A DNA stretch of 64,000 nt from Congeria kusceri. Taxonomy: Eukaryota; Mollusca; Bivalvia; Myida; Dreissenidae. The stretch spans positions 14,646,058-14,710,057 of the forward strand of contig CM051033.1 in NCBI GenBank assembly GCA_027627225.1, written 5' to 3'. Within the stretch, counting starts at the first letter, position 1; every line of letters starts with the position of its first letter. Position numbers and translations under genes: made by a program. The notes under the pieces were generated by a model. It was not told the DNA's origin and ran no database searches. It saw only the letters and a program-made list of their open reading frames with translations. Below are positions 33,560-45,789 of the stretch, piece by piece.

Positions 33560-36280
33560 TATGACAAATTTACAAAACCCGCAGCTACCTGCTTCCAATT
33601 GCTGCTCCACCATCAACTTCACGTCAGCGCCACCAACTGCTCCTTTTTCTTCTTCCGCAATACCAAAAGGATATTGGTATGAACAAATAACACTGAATGA
33701 CACAATTGAATTAATTATTTATATCAATATTACTTTCTAGCCTGGCCACCAATTTCAAAGGATCTCTATTGCAAAATGTTGCCCTTTGAAATAATTTAGT
33801 GTAAAAATTTACACTTTCTTTAGCAAAATTTATATTAGGTCAAACATAAATGAGATCACAAAATTGTCATCAGCCTCACAAAATGTAAACACACATACAT
33901 TGAGTAAGACACACAATTACCGCATACTTACTTGTTTTTCATCCATCCGCTTCTGTCAGTATCGTGCAAATGCAAAAGTGACATAAAATTCATGCAAAAG
34001 TGTGCAACGCTGTAAGAAAGATTGGGAAAAGCCCATTGACCTAAATAAAAAACAATTAAGATAATTTCCGCTGTGGTTTACCAACTGTTAATGATAAAAC
34101 AATCAGAAATGCAGGGCTTCCCCCAAATTCCTAACGGCTTCTGAAATGTAAAAATAATCACATGCCTCGAAAACACATTTCAATGCATAAAAAGCAAGGA
34201 AACAAAATTATACAAACAAAATACATACACCCAAATACAGCAAACACTCGAATATCACAGTTCTAAATAACCATTTGAGTTAAAAATGGTTTCGTTCGTA
34301 GTAAGTCACTGAAATGTTCTCACAATTTCTCACAAACTACAAAAATTGTCTGTCCTCCTTTGACCGGATGTTGAGCGAAAGGTACAGGTAAAGTTTTTCC
34401 TCCAGTCGTTGTCGTCAGCTAGCACTGAACCATGTACGCGTAAACACTGTCACGCAGTCGTCAGTTCAAAAGTTAACGTGTGCACACACAAAACAAGAGT
34501 TTGTTGGATGAATGCTGATATGCTATTCGTAGTAAATAGCAAACAGTCTCAACATAGAGCGATCTAGATACGTTTTACAGTACCGTGAATGTCGTTGATA
34601 AGGCCTTCGTCTGATCTCCAACGAACACGAACCTCTGTACCTCTGACTATTGTTCTCATTTAATTTTCCATATTAAGCAGCTTGTTGTCTGTTGTTAAAA
34701 CAATGTTTCAATTTCTTCCAATACTCATTTGTAATTCTAAAAATAGCTCTGAAACTGAGGCCCTGTGTGCACGTGGGACAAATAATTAGGGTTTTGAGTA
34801 GCGAGACATTTGCGCTCTTAATATGCAGTTCTTTCCGCATTTTTATTATATGTAATACTAATGAATACTGGTTATTTTTATGCTGCACATGCTCCCATAT
34901 ACATAATATTAAAACGCGATAATTTAATTTGTTCATGGACACCATGAGGGGCCTCAAAATTGCGCATGCGCAGTATGAAATAGATTCCCCGCATGCAGCT
35001 TGTTTGCATGTTGGGGTTATGTACACAATAATTGGATAAAATATTCATTTATGCACAAATCAAGATGAAAACTCGTCAGCGTTTTTAAGGGAAAGTATCT
35101 GATTGATGGAGATCAACAAAATAGAAATTTTCAGTAAAACAAATGCTTATTCGGATGGGGTGGCGGATTTAGGCAAGTGGCGGATTTAGGCACTGCGCCA
35201 GTAACAGACTGCAGTGATTTTAAACAAATACATGGAACAAAATATTCATAGTGTCTTGACTAAAATTAAATTTGCATTGTTTATATACCTGTCTTTCCAG
35301 GCTCCAATTGTCCAACATTTTTTGCTAATGGTGCCTCTGCAGTCTAATGTCAGTTTCAATCCAGATTTGTAAGCATTCATGAAGATTGCTGTTATTTAAG
35401 CACTGCACAACACCATTATCCATGATGATACATGATAGTAATACACACACCTTCTAGGATAAATGTATTGGCATACTTAATCTATCTATACGGCTAGTAC
35501 ATTTCAAGCTGAGTTGTACCAACTGTTGCCATCAATTTTTGCAATTCATGTGTCAGCTACGTGAACTTTGTAATTAGCAGAAGTATTTTAATCCGAAATC
35601 GAATCAGAATTAAGACTGAGTGGTGTTCATCCGAAATCCGTTTACATGCATAATTACAATTGTATTCCACGAAAGAATATAGTTATTGTATATAATTAGA
35701 GAGAATATTCACAAGACCAAAATAAAACAATAATTATTTTAAGCTTTTTCCTCAGACTATCAAATTATAAGCCTAATTATGGATAACCTTGCTAAGAAAT
35801 CTTAGCAATGTTTACAATCGACGACCGCACCAATATGGCGGACGCGCAGACGCATTTTACTTGCATACGGGTAATAGGCGATGCGGCATCTAGGTTTATA
35901 TATCTATGCTTTTATATCAATTCAGAGGCAGGATTGTTCACAGCCGTCCGTCGCCATATAGGGAAGTAATCGTAAAATGCTTACGGAGGCGGCCGGGCGG
36001 TGACGGAAACTCTCTAGAAAGAAGATACAAACATCATCGAAGTTATCTCCCTTTCTGATTTCTGCTACCTGTTGTACCAGTTGTAGATTGGGGATTTCAC
36101 TAAGCCCTAAATGCCTTATATGCCCCCCCCCCCTGTCTTCGTCTAAACATAATTATTTTAGTTTGATTGCATACAAAAAACTTTAGGCTTATAGAGACAC
36201 TCGAGTCCGTTTCCTGGGAAGAACCAGTACTTGGTGTCTTTGGTCCAATTTGGACAGGTCATGAGAATGCTACCTGAGTG
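33560..36280. other. Unassigned sequence upstream of the Gypsy remnant
   Basis: The 5' LTR and primer-binding site of the Gypsy element should lie in the first part. A tggtggccagg string occurs on the minus strand near 33740-33753, which could be a primer-binding site, but I found no matching LTR. A duplicated gtggcggatttaggca lies at 35160-35190. No gene recognised. Confidence 0.35.
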
Positions 36281-36281
36281 G

Positions 36282-36355
36282 AGATCGAACCTGGCACCTT
36301 CCGCTCACAAGGCGGACACCATATTATCCACTACACCTTTGGAGCATTTTGATAC
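36282..36355 (-). repeat. tRNA-derived SINE-like sequence
   Basis: In reverse, ggtgtagtggataatatgg (A-box region), a perfect 5-bp anticodon stem tccgc/gcgga around a 7-base loop cttgtga, and ggttcgatc (B box) occur in tRNA order. The T stem and acceptor stem do not pair, so it is a SINE head or decayed tRNA copy. Confidence 0.6.
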
Positions 36356-36895
36356 ACCTTTCTGGCTTTACAGGGCCGGATCCAGACGTGACAGTCGTGG
36401 GATGGGGCACGAGCCAGAGGGGAAGGCCCTCCCCCCCGATGGGGGAGTCCTATTTATTTGTTAGTTTGTCCGTCCATTTATTCATTCCTTTATTTACTCA
36501 TTCATTCCTTTAAAAGCTCATTTATTTACTCACCCATTCATTCACCCACTGATGAATCAATCCATTCATCTATCCAGAATCAACCCAAATCCATCCATCC
36601 GTCTAGCATGCATGCACATGGAAATACACACTTAAATCAAACCTATATACAGTGTAGTTGTTCCGTTTATACCAGATAAATTTTAAATGCTCTTTGCTCT
36701 CTTTTTTGTCTTTAAGACCATTATCTCCTGTCTCTACCTAAGAAAACGATGTAACTGATAAAGCAGATGACTTATATGGAATAGTTATCAGCTGCCTGGT
36801 TGTCATACTCGCTTTTCACCAAGGTTAGCTTCCCAACCAGCGCATGTGAATTAAGTTGGCAATGGAGTTAATTTATTGCGCACCATCATTAGACG

Positions 36896-38320
36896 GGGCT
36901 TTCCTTAGACTCTTGGGGTCTAATTTTCAAGAGTCAAAATCAAATTCCCCAAGAGTCAGATATAAACCTTCAAGAGTCGATGCTTTGTGGGTAGTTTCCA
37001 TTCGTTTTCTATCTTTTTATTATTATTTGTTTTAATTAATTATTTTTATTTTATAATTTAATAATATTATTTTAATTTATTATTTTTTTATGAACTTATT
37101 ATTTTCTATTAATTTATTTAATTTTATTTTCTTCTTATTATTGTTATATTTTTAATAATAATAATATTATATTATTATTATTATTATTATTAGATCTATT
37201 CTTATTATTTATTATTATTATAATTATTAAGACGATTTTAGAATATTCTTTACATACTAAAAATACCACTGAATTATTTTTTTACGAAATCGCATATCAT
37301 GTACAACAATAAAACAGGCTTTCCTTCCTAAAAAAATATACGTAGTTACGGTCCGCAAATATTGTTTTACTGTTACAAAGTATATAAATAAACTGCAATA
37401 AAATAATTATTCAAATGCTAAAGATCGCAACGTTTTTGCAATGCGAAAGTTTAAAAAAAAAAAAAAAAGATTTCAAAGTTCTTGCACTACGAAGTTTTTA
37501 TTCCCAGATGACATGTATATATTTGGTCGATACACGCACTTATTCCATGCGTGGAACGTGACGTCGTTTGTGTCAGCATAACTTTCGCGCGCTTTTCTAG
37601 AAAATAAAGGATTTACATGAAATACACAAACAAAATGTATTTATGACACTCGAACACTAAAATTGCATGTTACATATTTCGGATATAAGAAATATTACGT
37701 CAGTCAGATATTTCGCTGAAATCGGATTTCAACTTTTGAAAATATATTAGAAAATCTAAAATTTACCCGAGATATAAAGGAAAGTAATTTAAAACAATGC
37801 CTTTATATTTAGGAACTGAACTAAATGTGGATATTATCAACGACTGAAGCGGTGAGTAAATTGTGTTTTAAACGTTTAATGGTCGGGAATATACATACTC
37901 TAACGAACTCATGTACATTAACTAAAGTGAGGATACATGTATATTACGCCGAAAGGTCGATTGTTCACTTCATTGGAAGCGTATATAATTGTGCATTTTA
38001 GTTGGTCAATATAGATTTTTTTGACCGACAAAACTCCGCCTAATGGGTGGAGCTACACGATGACTTGACCGCTGATGGATAGCGTCTATTTAAAGTTGAC
38101 TCCGCCTCCAATTAATAATCGCCGAGTGTTTTATTAACTTCTACATCGCTGTTTGACTGACTGGGATAATCAGCCAGCCGAGTTATACTGTATGACGCAA
38201 GTCCGGCAATTGCCCCGGGTCAAAGGTGACGCATGAAGTAATTACCTCGCGAGTCAAACAAGCGTATTTGGAAATTTCCACGCGTCAAAACCTGGGAGCT
38301 CGGGTCAAAGGAAAGCCCTG
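36896..38320. mobile_element. Non-autonomous hAT-like element, copy 2 (1,425 bp)
   Basis: Collinear with 1686-3111 in the same orientation, with scattered indels. The flanks attagacg (36888-36895) and attagacc (38321-38328) form a 7-of-8 direct repeat, the 8-bp duplication expected for hAT transposition. The first bases of the left terminus are altered (gggg instead of caggg). The (TTA)n tract is shorter than in copy 1, and a ~55-bp segment near 37890-37945 is extra. No transposase gene. Confidence 0.85.
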
Positions 38321-38329
38321 ATTAGACCA

Positions 38330-39780
38330 CACACAGTATCATAAAAACTTGCATCAACTTCATTTTGATGTGTCTCAAAAACTGATATAGGATATGCTTT
38401 GGATCCACACATGATGATGATTTTTTGCGGGGAAAACCCTCGTAAACTACAAGATTCAGACGCACGTGATAAATGCAACAAACGTTTGATATAATAATTC
38501 AATCCACTTTAATTAGTCTTTATAAAGCTTTGTTTGAGCGAATACAGTTAGGAGTTAGTTTCAAAAATATAAGTTGAGACAGAGATGACATCTCGATATC
38601 AAATTAATTACCTTTAGTTTAACTTATTCAAAACAGTTAAAGGAAAATGGGGGCTATAGTGATTATTACGAGAGACGTAGTACTAAAATGTTACACTACC
38701 ACTATGCATATAAAATTGTGACGCCTCGATGTTTAAGACATAAGGCTTGAAATGCCGTTGTTTATAAACAGCAATGCTTGCATATTCTGACAATATCTAA
38801 ATTACATTGCTTGCCATCAAAACAATTCAATATTGGTGCAGAATATTGCAATACGTTTATGATGGGTAGATAGTTCTACAGTCTTTGAAATAACCCACAT
38901 GCACTAAGCCCGGAATAAATGCAATCATTTCAGTCATGTTCAAGTTCTAACTTGTCTGCCCGACACTGCAAGTAAACATTGTTGGAACTGTTATGCAAAA
39001 ATGACCCGGTGGTCCCTTTCAATGAAGCTGCAAGTGACAAAGAACAAGATCATAAATAAGCATTATATAATTATCTTTCCATCGATCAGTTAATCAATTA
39101 TCGTGAGAATAAAAATAAAACAAGTTCAGGCAAGTGAAAATATATTTGAAAATGTTTAGAATCTTCTGAATTGTAGAAACTTCCGAATTGGCAAGTGCCT
39201 GGGAAAAAACTAATGTAAAGACTGAAAATGGCCAAGTTTGATAATCAGCCAAATCGCCATTGAATTATCTAGAATTCGCCGTATTAGCTCAATAGAACAC
39301 AAAGTTCTTGTCGTGAGGCGAACCTTAAAAAATGGTTTGTTTTGCATTGCTTACCCAAGGTTGCTGGTAATGGGTAGGTAGGTAGGTAGGCTTTTCTCTT
39401 TTTTTTTGTGGAAACAATATGTAAATTTATCAATGATTCATTTAGTATCAAAATATAACATATAACACAGGCATTGCTTTTATTAATGTAATGAAGCGTC
39501 TGTTGAAATAACGAGAGCTTGCTAGCAATCATCTTTAATTGACAAAACATTATTAGAATTGCATTTTGATAAGGACAATATTATATGCAAGGGTTTAGCA
39601 AATACAGTTAATGTATTTACCCAATGGAAAACGACCTAAATGAAAGAAGAGTGAGCTTTTCTTTAACCTAAAGGAAAAATAGAATATTCGGAATGGTTTG
39701 TTTAACAAAGAGAAACACTTTTGAGTAGGGACATTTTCGTCTTGTAGGTAGGCAATGGCAAACAAAGTTAATTTTAATTT
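38330..39780. other. Unassigned sequence with a fragment shared with the gag insertion
   Basis: gagagcttgctagcaatcat at about 39510-39530 also occurs at about 32845-32865 inside the TIR element of the Gypsy remnant. No gene or complete element recognised. Confidence 0.4.
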
Positions 39781-39784
39781 TGGC

Positions 39785-41385
39785 CCGAGCTTTTGTCTGT
39801 CCGTTGTCCACTTTTCATTTAACAGGAATGATCCTTGGGTGACCCTCTTTCGAAACGTTTAGGTCCGCTGCATGTGTACGTCAGCAGAGCTGAAAATAGA
39901 TTTAAAAAGTGAAAACTTTAATAATCTTCTCCTCTGAAGCCGTAAGGCTCAGGGCTTTCATATTTGATATTCTCTAAAGGTCCTCTACAATGATTGTTCA
40001 AATTATTCCCCTGAGGTCAACACTGGCCACGCCTGGGGGGGGGGGTCACAAGCTTTATATAGACTTAAATAGCAAAATGACTTTACAAATCTTCTCTAAT
40101 TCAGCAAGGCCCAGAGTGTAACATCCTGTAGTAGTTCTCTACAAATATTGTTAAAATTATGCCCCTGGGGTAAAGTGGCCACGCCCTGGGAGCCAGATGG
40201 TTTATATATACTCATACGGCAAGTCGACTTTAAAAATCTCCTCTGAAACCACAAGGCCCAGAGGTTTCGTATTTAATATGCAACATTGTATAGTGGTCCT
40301 CTAAAAAGATTGTTCAAATTATGCCCATGTGGTCAAACATGGCTATGCCCCGGGTGTCACATTATATACACTTAAAGAGCACAATGACTTTAAAGATCTT
40401 CCCCTCTGAAACCGCAAGGCCCAGAGGTTTTGTATTTGGTAACATTGTACAGTGGTCCTGGACAAAGATTGTTCAACTTATGCCCCAGGGGTAAAAAGTG
40501 TCCACGCCTGGGGGTCACATAGTTAATATAGATTTAAATAGCAAAATGACTTTATAATTCTTCTCCTTTGAAACTGCTAGGCCCAGAGGTTTCTTATGTA
40601 GTATATTACATCCAATAGTCGTCATCAACAAAAATTGTTCAAATTATGCGCCTGGCGTAAAATTGGCCACGCCCTGGGGGTCATATGGTTTCAATATTAG
40701 ACTTATATGGCAAGTGGACTTAAACAATCTTCTCCTCTGAAACTGCAAGACCCAAAGGTTTCATATTTGGCATGAAACATTGTGTATTAGTCCTCTAAAA
40801 AGAGTGTTCAAATTATGCCACTGTGGTCAAACATGGCCACGCCCCGGGTGTCACATGGTGGATATATACTTAAATTGCAAAATAACTTTAAATATCTTCT
40901 CCTCTGAAACTGCAAGGCCCAGAGGTATTGTACTTGGTATGTAACATCGTATAGTGGTCCTCAACAAAGAGTGTTCAAATTATGCTCCAGGGGTAAAAAG
41001 AAACCACGACCCGGGGGTCGCACTGTTTCTGTCGACTTATATAGCAAGTGGACTATGCCCCTGGGGTCAGACATGGCCACGCCCCAGAGGTCACGTGGTT
41101 AATATACAGTTAACTAGCCAAATGACTTTAAAAATCCTCTCCTCTGCAACCGCAAAGCCCAGAGGTTTCGTTTTTGGCATATAACATTGTATAGGTGTCC
41201 TCTACAAAGATTGTTCAAATTATGCCCCTGGGGGTAAAAAGTGGCCACATGGGGGGGGGGGGCAACATAGTTTATATAGAATTAAATAGCAAAATGACTT
41301 ATAAAAATCTCCTCCTGAAACTGCAAGGTCCAGATTTTCATACTCAGGTGAGCGCCTTCGGGTTTTTTTGGCCCTCATGTTAGCT
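39785..41385 (-). repeat. Pearl-like tandem-core element in reverse orientation
   Basis: About nine degenerate ~165-bp monomers with cctctgaaaccgcaaggcc, then gtggtcctctacaaagattg, then caaattatgcccctgggg and tggccacgcc, the reverse complement of the 3112-4400 array. The end ctcaggtgagcgccttcggg corresponds to the left end of the element at 1341. A tgtctgtccgttgtcc spacer lies at the other end. Confidence 0.8.
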
Positions 41386-42490
41386 ATTTTAACCTAGAGG
41401 GGGCATACTTGTTTTACAAACAGTTCTTGTTTGTTTTAGTCTTCTGTTTTATTAAAACTTTTAAGTGAACTACTATAGCCTCAGGAAATAGTATGTTTGC
41501 CATTGATTTTGAAACTGGTGGATTTGTTACTATATTTCTGCGGAAGTAATGGCTACCTCATAGACATGCACATATTGTAAAGTCCTTGATTACTATTTAC
41601 TGGAAGTACAGACATATGCAGGGTCCTCACTGTTTCTTGAAAGAAGCCACCCATTGCCAGGAGGGGGGAATATTCATGTCATTTTCTTTGGATGTGGATT
41701 TGGTTTTTTCTAGTCAGTACTCATACTTCCTGTAGATTAAGGTACGTTAATACATTTTCAAAGCATCAGCTTTAAAAATGGCAGATTAAGGACCCTGATA
41801 GTAGTTTTCATTACAACCGAATAAAGAAAGCTTTTGTCATCACTGAGTGGCATAGGTGTTGGTTTCTTTAAAATCTCTTCAATATCTTAATTGCAAAAAT
41901 TAAAGCATCTGGCCTAATGAAACCAATATTACGGTATATTGAGAAAGAAGAAGTAAATTAAAACATTTGTCGTTCCCTGACTCGAACCTGCGACCGTATT
42001 GATCCAAACAGACTGGCGCCTTAACCACTCAGCCATCCATACTTATAAATATAGAAGTAAATTTGAAGGCTGTGTCAGTTATACACGAGTTTTCCAAAAT
42101 ACCAAGGAAAAACGTTTCAAACGCTTTATAATTTTATCTATTTCAAAATATTATTTTTCTTAAATGTCGCAATATTTCCAACCTATTTCTTGCTCAGGAG
42201 TGTTATTTTGCCTGTATAAATATTGTGTTTCTTTTTGAGATCTATGTCAACAAATTTTAACAGGTTTTTGGTTAGGTCCACTTTTCTAAAAATCATTTGA
42301 CCTGTAGACGGCTTTCAAACTTTGTAATTTTCAGAATGAGATGTATGTGTAGGACTAGGACAAGTACCAAAACAATTTCTTTGATTTTGATTTATGATCA
42401 TGTCATAGCATTGAGAATGATGTCATTTGTAAATAAACAAAATTAAAAAAGGTAAATGCACATTCAATAATAGACGAGCAACATCTGTTC
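41386..42490. other. Unassigned sequence with a tRNA-like fragment
   Basis: Apart from the tRNA-like sequence at 41970-42042, no gene or repeat structure is visible. Confidence 0.4.
41970..42042 (-). repeat. tRNA-Ser/Leu-like sequence, decayed
   Basis: In reverse, tggctgagtggttaaggcgc is a near-perfect type II tRNA D-arm/A-box, and ggttcgagtc is a B-box. The acceptor halves (gtatgga and gaacgac) do not pair and the anticodon stem is poor. It reads as a tRNA pseudogene or SINE head. Confidence 0.6.
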
Positions 42491-42494
42491 TGCA

Positions 42495-43823
42495 GACGGC
42501 CTTCATCTCAATGCCAGTGGTGCGCGTAGCAGTTTGGAGACGCGGTCTGCAATGACATGCAGTCAGTGCCAGTTACCGAAGTGACGGACCTTACCCTATA
42601 GACCCCGATTGTGACTAGTCTGCAGCGTTCTCTGCCACGATGGTTGATGCCACTCCAAGGAACTCTTTAGTGACGGACCTTACCCTATAGACCCCGATTG
42701 TGACAAGCCTGGAGCTTGCTCTGCCACTATGGTTGATGCCCCTCCAAGGAAGTCTTTTGTGATGGACCTTACCCTATAGACCCCGATTGTGACTAGCCTG
42801 CAGCTTGCTCTGCCACCATGGTTGATGCCCTTCCAAGGAAGTCTTGTGATGGACCTGACCCTATAGACCCCGATTGTGACTAGCCTGCAGCTTGCTCTGC
42901 CACCATGGTTGATGCCCCTCCAAGGAAGTCTTTTGTGATGGACCTTACCCTATAGACCCCGATTGTGACTAGCCTGCAGCTTGCTCTGCCACCATGGTTG
43001 ATGCCCCTCCAAGGAAGTCTTTTGTGATGGACCTTACCCTATAGACCCCGATTGTGACTAGCCTGCAGCTTGCTCTGCCACCATGGTTGATGCACCTCCA
43101 AGGAAGTCTTTAGTGACGGACCTTACCCTATAGACCCCGATTGTGACTAGCCTGCAGCTTGCTCTGCCACCATGGTTGATGCCCCTCCAAGGAAGTCTTT
43201 TGTGATGGACCTGACCCTATAGACCCCGATTGTGACTAGCCTGCAGCTTGCTCTGCCACCATGGTTGATGCCCCTCCAAGGAAGTCTTTTGTGATGGACC
43301 TGACCCTATAGACCCCGATTGTGACTAGCCTGCAGCTTGCTCTGCCACCATGGTTGATGCCCCTCCAAGGAAGTCTTTTGTGATGGACCTTACCCTATAG
43401 ACCCCGATTGTGACTAGCCTGCAGCTTGCTCTGCCACCATGGTTGATGCCCCTCCAAGGAAGTCTTTTGTGATGGACCTTACCTATAGACCCCGATTGTG
43501 ACTAGCCTGCAGCTTGCTCTGCCACCATGGTTGATGCCCCTCCAAGGACGTCTTTTGTGATGGACCTGACCCTATAGACCCCGATTGTGACTAGCCTGCA
43601 GCTTGCTCTGCCACCATGCTTGATGCCCCTCCAAGGAAGTCTTTTGTGATGGACCTGACCCTATAGACCCCGATTGTGACTAGCCTGCAGCTTGCTCTGC
43701 CACCATGGTTGATGCCCCTCCAAGGAAGTCTTTTGTGACGGACCTTACCCTATAGACCCCGATTGTGACTAGCCTGCAGCTTGCTCTGCCACCATGGTTG
43801 ATGCCCCTCCAAGGACGTCTTTT
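42495..43823. repeat. 89-bp satellite array, 14 copies
   Basis: The phrase tatagaccccgattgtgac recurs 14 times at 87-90-bp spacing. The unit is clearly richer in G+C than its surroundings. Copies at the left edge (42495-42770) are the most diverged and the inner ones nearly identical, as expected from unequal exchange. A small polymorphism (ggaccttaccc or ggacctgaccc) alternates in blocks. No ORF crosses the array. Confidence 0.95.
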
Positions 43824-44269
43824 GCTGATGTCATTCAGGTGGTATTATCATTGGTATTGTTTTTTGTACACTGTACATCATTGAACAGTATACATAGAAA
43901 TACAGTTAAGTATATTACAGATGAGCCGTATGTTGTACTTTTTTTGTTAAAAGTATATCAAACATTTTGAGACCAATGTTGTCAACAAATACTTATTTGC
44001 AATGCGTTGACAGCATTAGCTACTATGTCATCGAAAAGGGCCTCAAGGGGCAATTTCTTCAAAAAATCTTAAATTTACATATTAATCATGGCATATAATA
44101 ACAGTTAAAACAGGGTATATATGATGGGAAAAGAGTGTAAGTCGTTATATTTTAAAAACGAATTTTCCACTTAATCCCAATTAAAGGGCCATTTTCCAGG
44201 ATTTTTCTGGAAAATAAACCTGATTTTTCTTCACTAAATTATAACAAGGCACGAAAAATGTTATGCCGG

Positions 44270-45540
44270 CGGAACAAAAGTTCCTTTTTTTCTCTAAATT
44301 TTTTTGAGTTTTTGCAGTAATTTGCAGGGAAAGTTCCGCTGGCGGTACAAAACTTCAATGTTTTTAAGAACCAAATTTAATGATCCACCAGCAAATTCTT
44401 GTATTCCTTTTAACAAGTAATGGATATGTTCTGCTGGCGGTACAAACATCCCAACATTTATATTCCGTTTAATAGAAAACCAAACTCAAAATGTTCCGCT
44501 GGTGGTACAAACTTCCTAAAATTTATATTTTGAATAACAGAAATCAAACTCGAAAGTGTTCCGCTGGCGGTACAAACTTCCTAACATTTATAGTCTTAAT
44601 ACAGAAATCAAACTCGAAAGTGTTCCGCTGGCGGTACAAACTTCCTAACATTTATACTCTGATTAACAGAAAACCAAACTCGAGTGTTCCGCTGGCCGCA
44701 AACTTCCTAACATTTATATTCCGATTAATAGAAAACCAAACTCAAAATGTTCCGCTGACGGTACAAACTTCCTAACATTTATATTCCGATTAATAGAAAA
44801 CCAAACTCAACATGTTCCGCTGGCGGTACAAATTTCCTAACATTTATAGTCTTAATACAGAAAACCGAACATAGTGTTCCGCTGGCGGTACAAACGTCCT
44901 AACATTTATACTCTGATTAACAGAAAACCAAACTCAAGTGTTCCGCTGGCGGTACAAATTTCCTAACATTTATATTCCGATTAATAGAAAACCAAACTCA
45001 AAATGTTCCGCTGGCAGTACAAACTTCCTAACATTTATATTCCGATTAATAGAAAACCAAACTCAAAATGTTCCGCTGGCGGTACAAATTTCCTAACATT
45101 TATAGTCTTAATACAGAAAACCGAACATAGAGTGTTCCGCTGGCGGTACCAACTTCCTAACATTTATGCTCTGATTAACAGAAAACCAAACTCCAGTGTT
45201 CCGCTGGCGGTACAAACATCACAACATTTATATTTCGATTATTTGAAAACCAAACTCGAAAGTGTTCCGCTGGCGGTACAAACTTCCTAACATTTATAGT
45301 CTTAACAACATAAATCCAACTTAGTGTTCCGCTGGCGGTACAAACTTCCTAACATTTATAGTCTTAACAACATAAATCCAACTTAGTGTTCCGCTGGCAG
45401 TACAAACTTACTAATATTTATTATCTGATTTAATGTATTACCAAACTAAAGTGTTCGGCTGGCGGTACAAACTTCCTTATATTTATAATCTGATTCAATA
45501 AATAACCAAACTCAAGGTGTTCCGCCCGCGGTACAAGCAT
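44270..45540. repeat. 65-bp satellite array with higher-order structure, about 19 copies
   Basis: Each unit begins gttccgctggcggtac, then aaacttcctaacattta, then a variable tail. Tail types follow an order: agtcttaatacag, ctctgattaacag, ttccgattaatag, ttccgattaatag. This order repeats from 44589 and 44845 and begins again at 45101, a ~256-bp higher-order unit. Edge copies are degenerate. Frames that span it translate the repeat and are not genes. Confidence 0.95.
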
Positions 45541-45789
45541 TTTGATAAATGCTATATTCTAAATGACTGTTTCCAAGCATCCTGTCAAATAATGCTTCGT
45601 GACATATATTCTGTCAAAGTCTACTAAAATGTTCTGCTTGTGCCACATATGTACTGACATTCCTTTTCTGAATTAAAAAAACAACAATATTTTTACAAGC
45701 ACAATGTCAAGCCAATTTATGAAATGATTACATTTTAATAAATTTAAAACAATAATAATTCAAAGGACATGTTCTTGACATACACAACT

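Larger units (their letters stand above)
27890..33560 (-). pseudogene. Decayed Ty3/Gypsy-like retrotransposon
   Basis: On the minus strand gag (33502 to about 31365), protease (31450-30569), reverse transcriptase (30357-29884), RNase H/thumb region (about 29880-29440) and integrase (29286-28163) follow in Ty3/Gypsy order (integrase after RT). The frames are broken by several stops and frameshifts, and gag is split by a 1.3-kb TIR element. No matching LTR pair was found by eye, so the limits are approximate and follow the coding signal. The element is much older than the Ngaro-type one at 14.3-19.4 kb. Confidence 0.85.

Noticed and set aside
25016..35000. LTR pair of the Gypsy remnant
   Set aside because: By eye no segment left of 27.9 kb matches sequence right of 33.6 kb. 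A self-alignment would settle it.
34673..35026. 117-codon minus-strand frame
   Set aside because: No motif, no splice-site support and no repeat-family homologue; treated as chance.
36282..36355. Functional tRNA with a TGT anticodon on the minus strand
   Set aside because: The anticodon stem is perfect, but T and acceptor stems are broken.
41970..42042. Functional serine or leucine tRNA gene on the minus strand
   Set aside because: D-arm and B-box are good, but the acceptor and anticodon stems fail to pair.
42495..43823. Tandem gene or exon array with ccaccatgg starts
   Set aside because: Unit length (89 bp) shifts the frame every repeat and stops occur in all frames.
44491..45290. Two ~95-codon frames with repeating peptides
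   Set aside because: They read through the 65-bp satellite; 65 is not a multiple of 3, and indels between units show no frame constraint.
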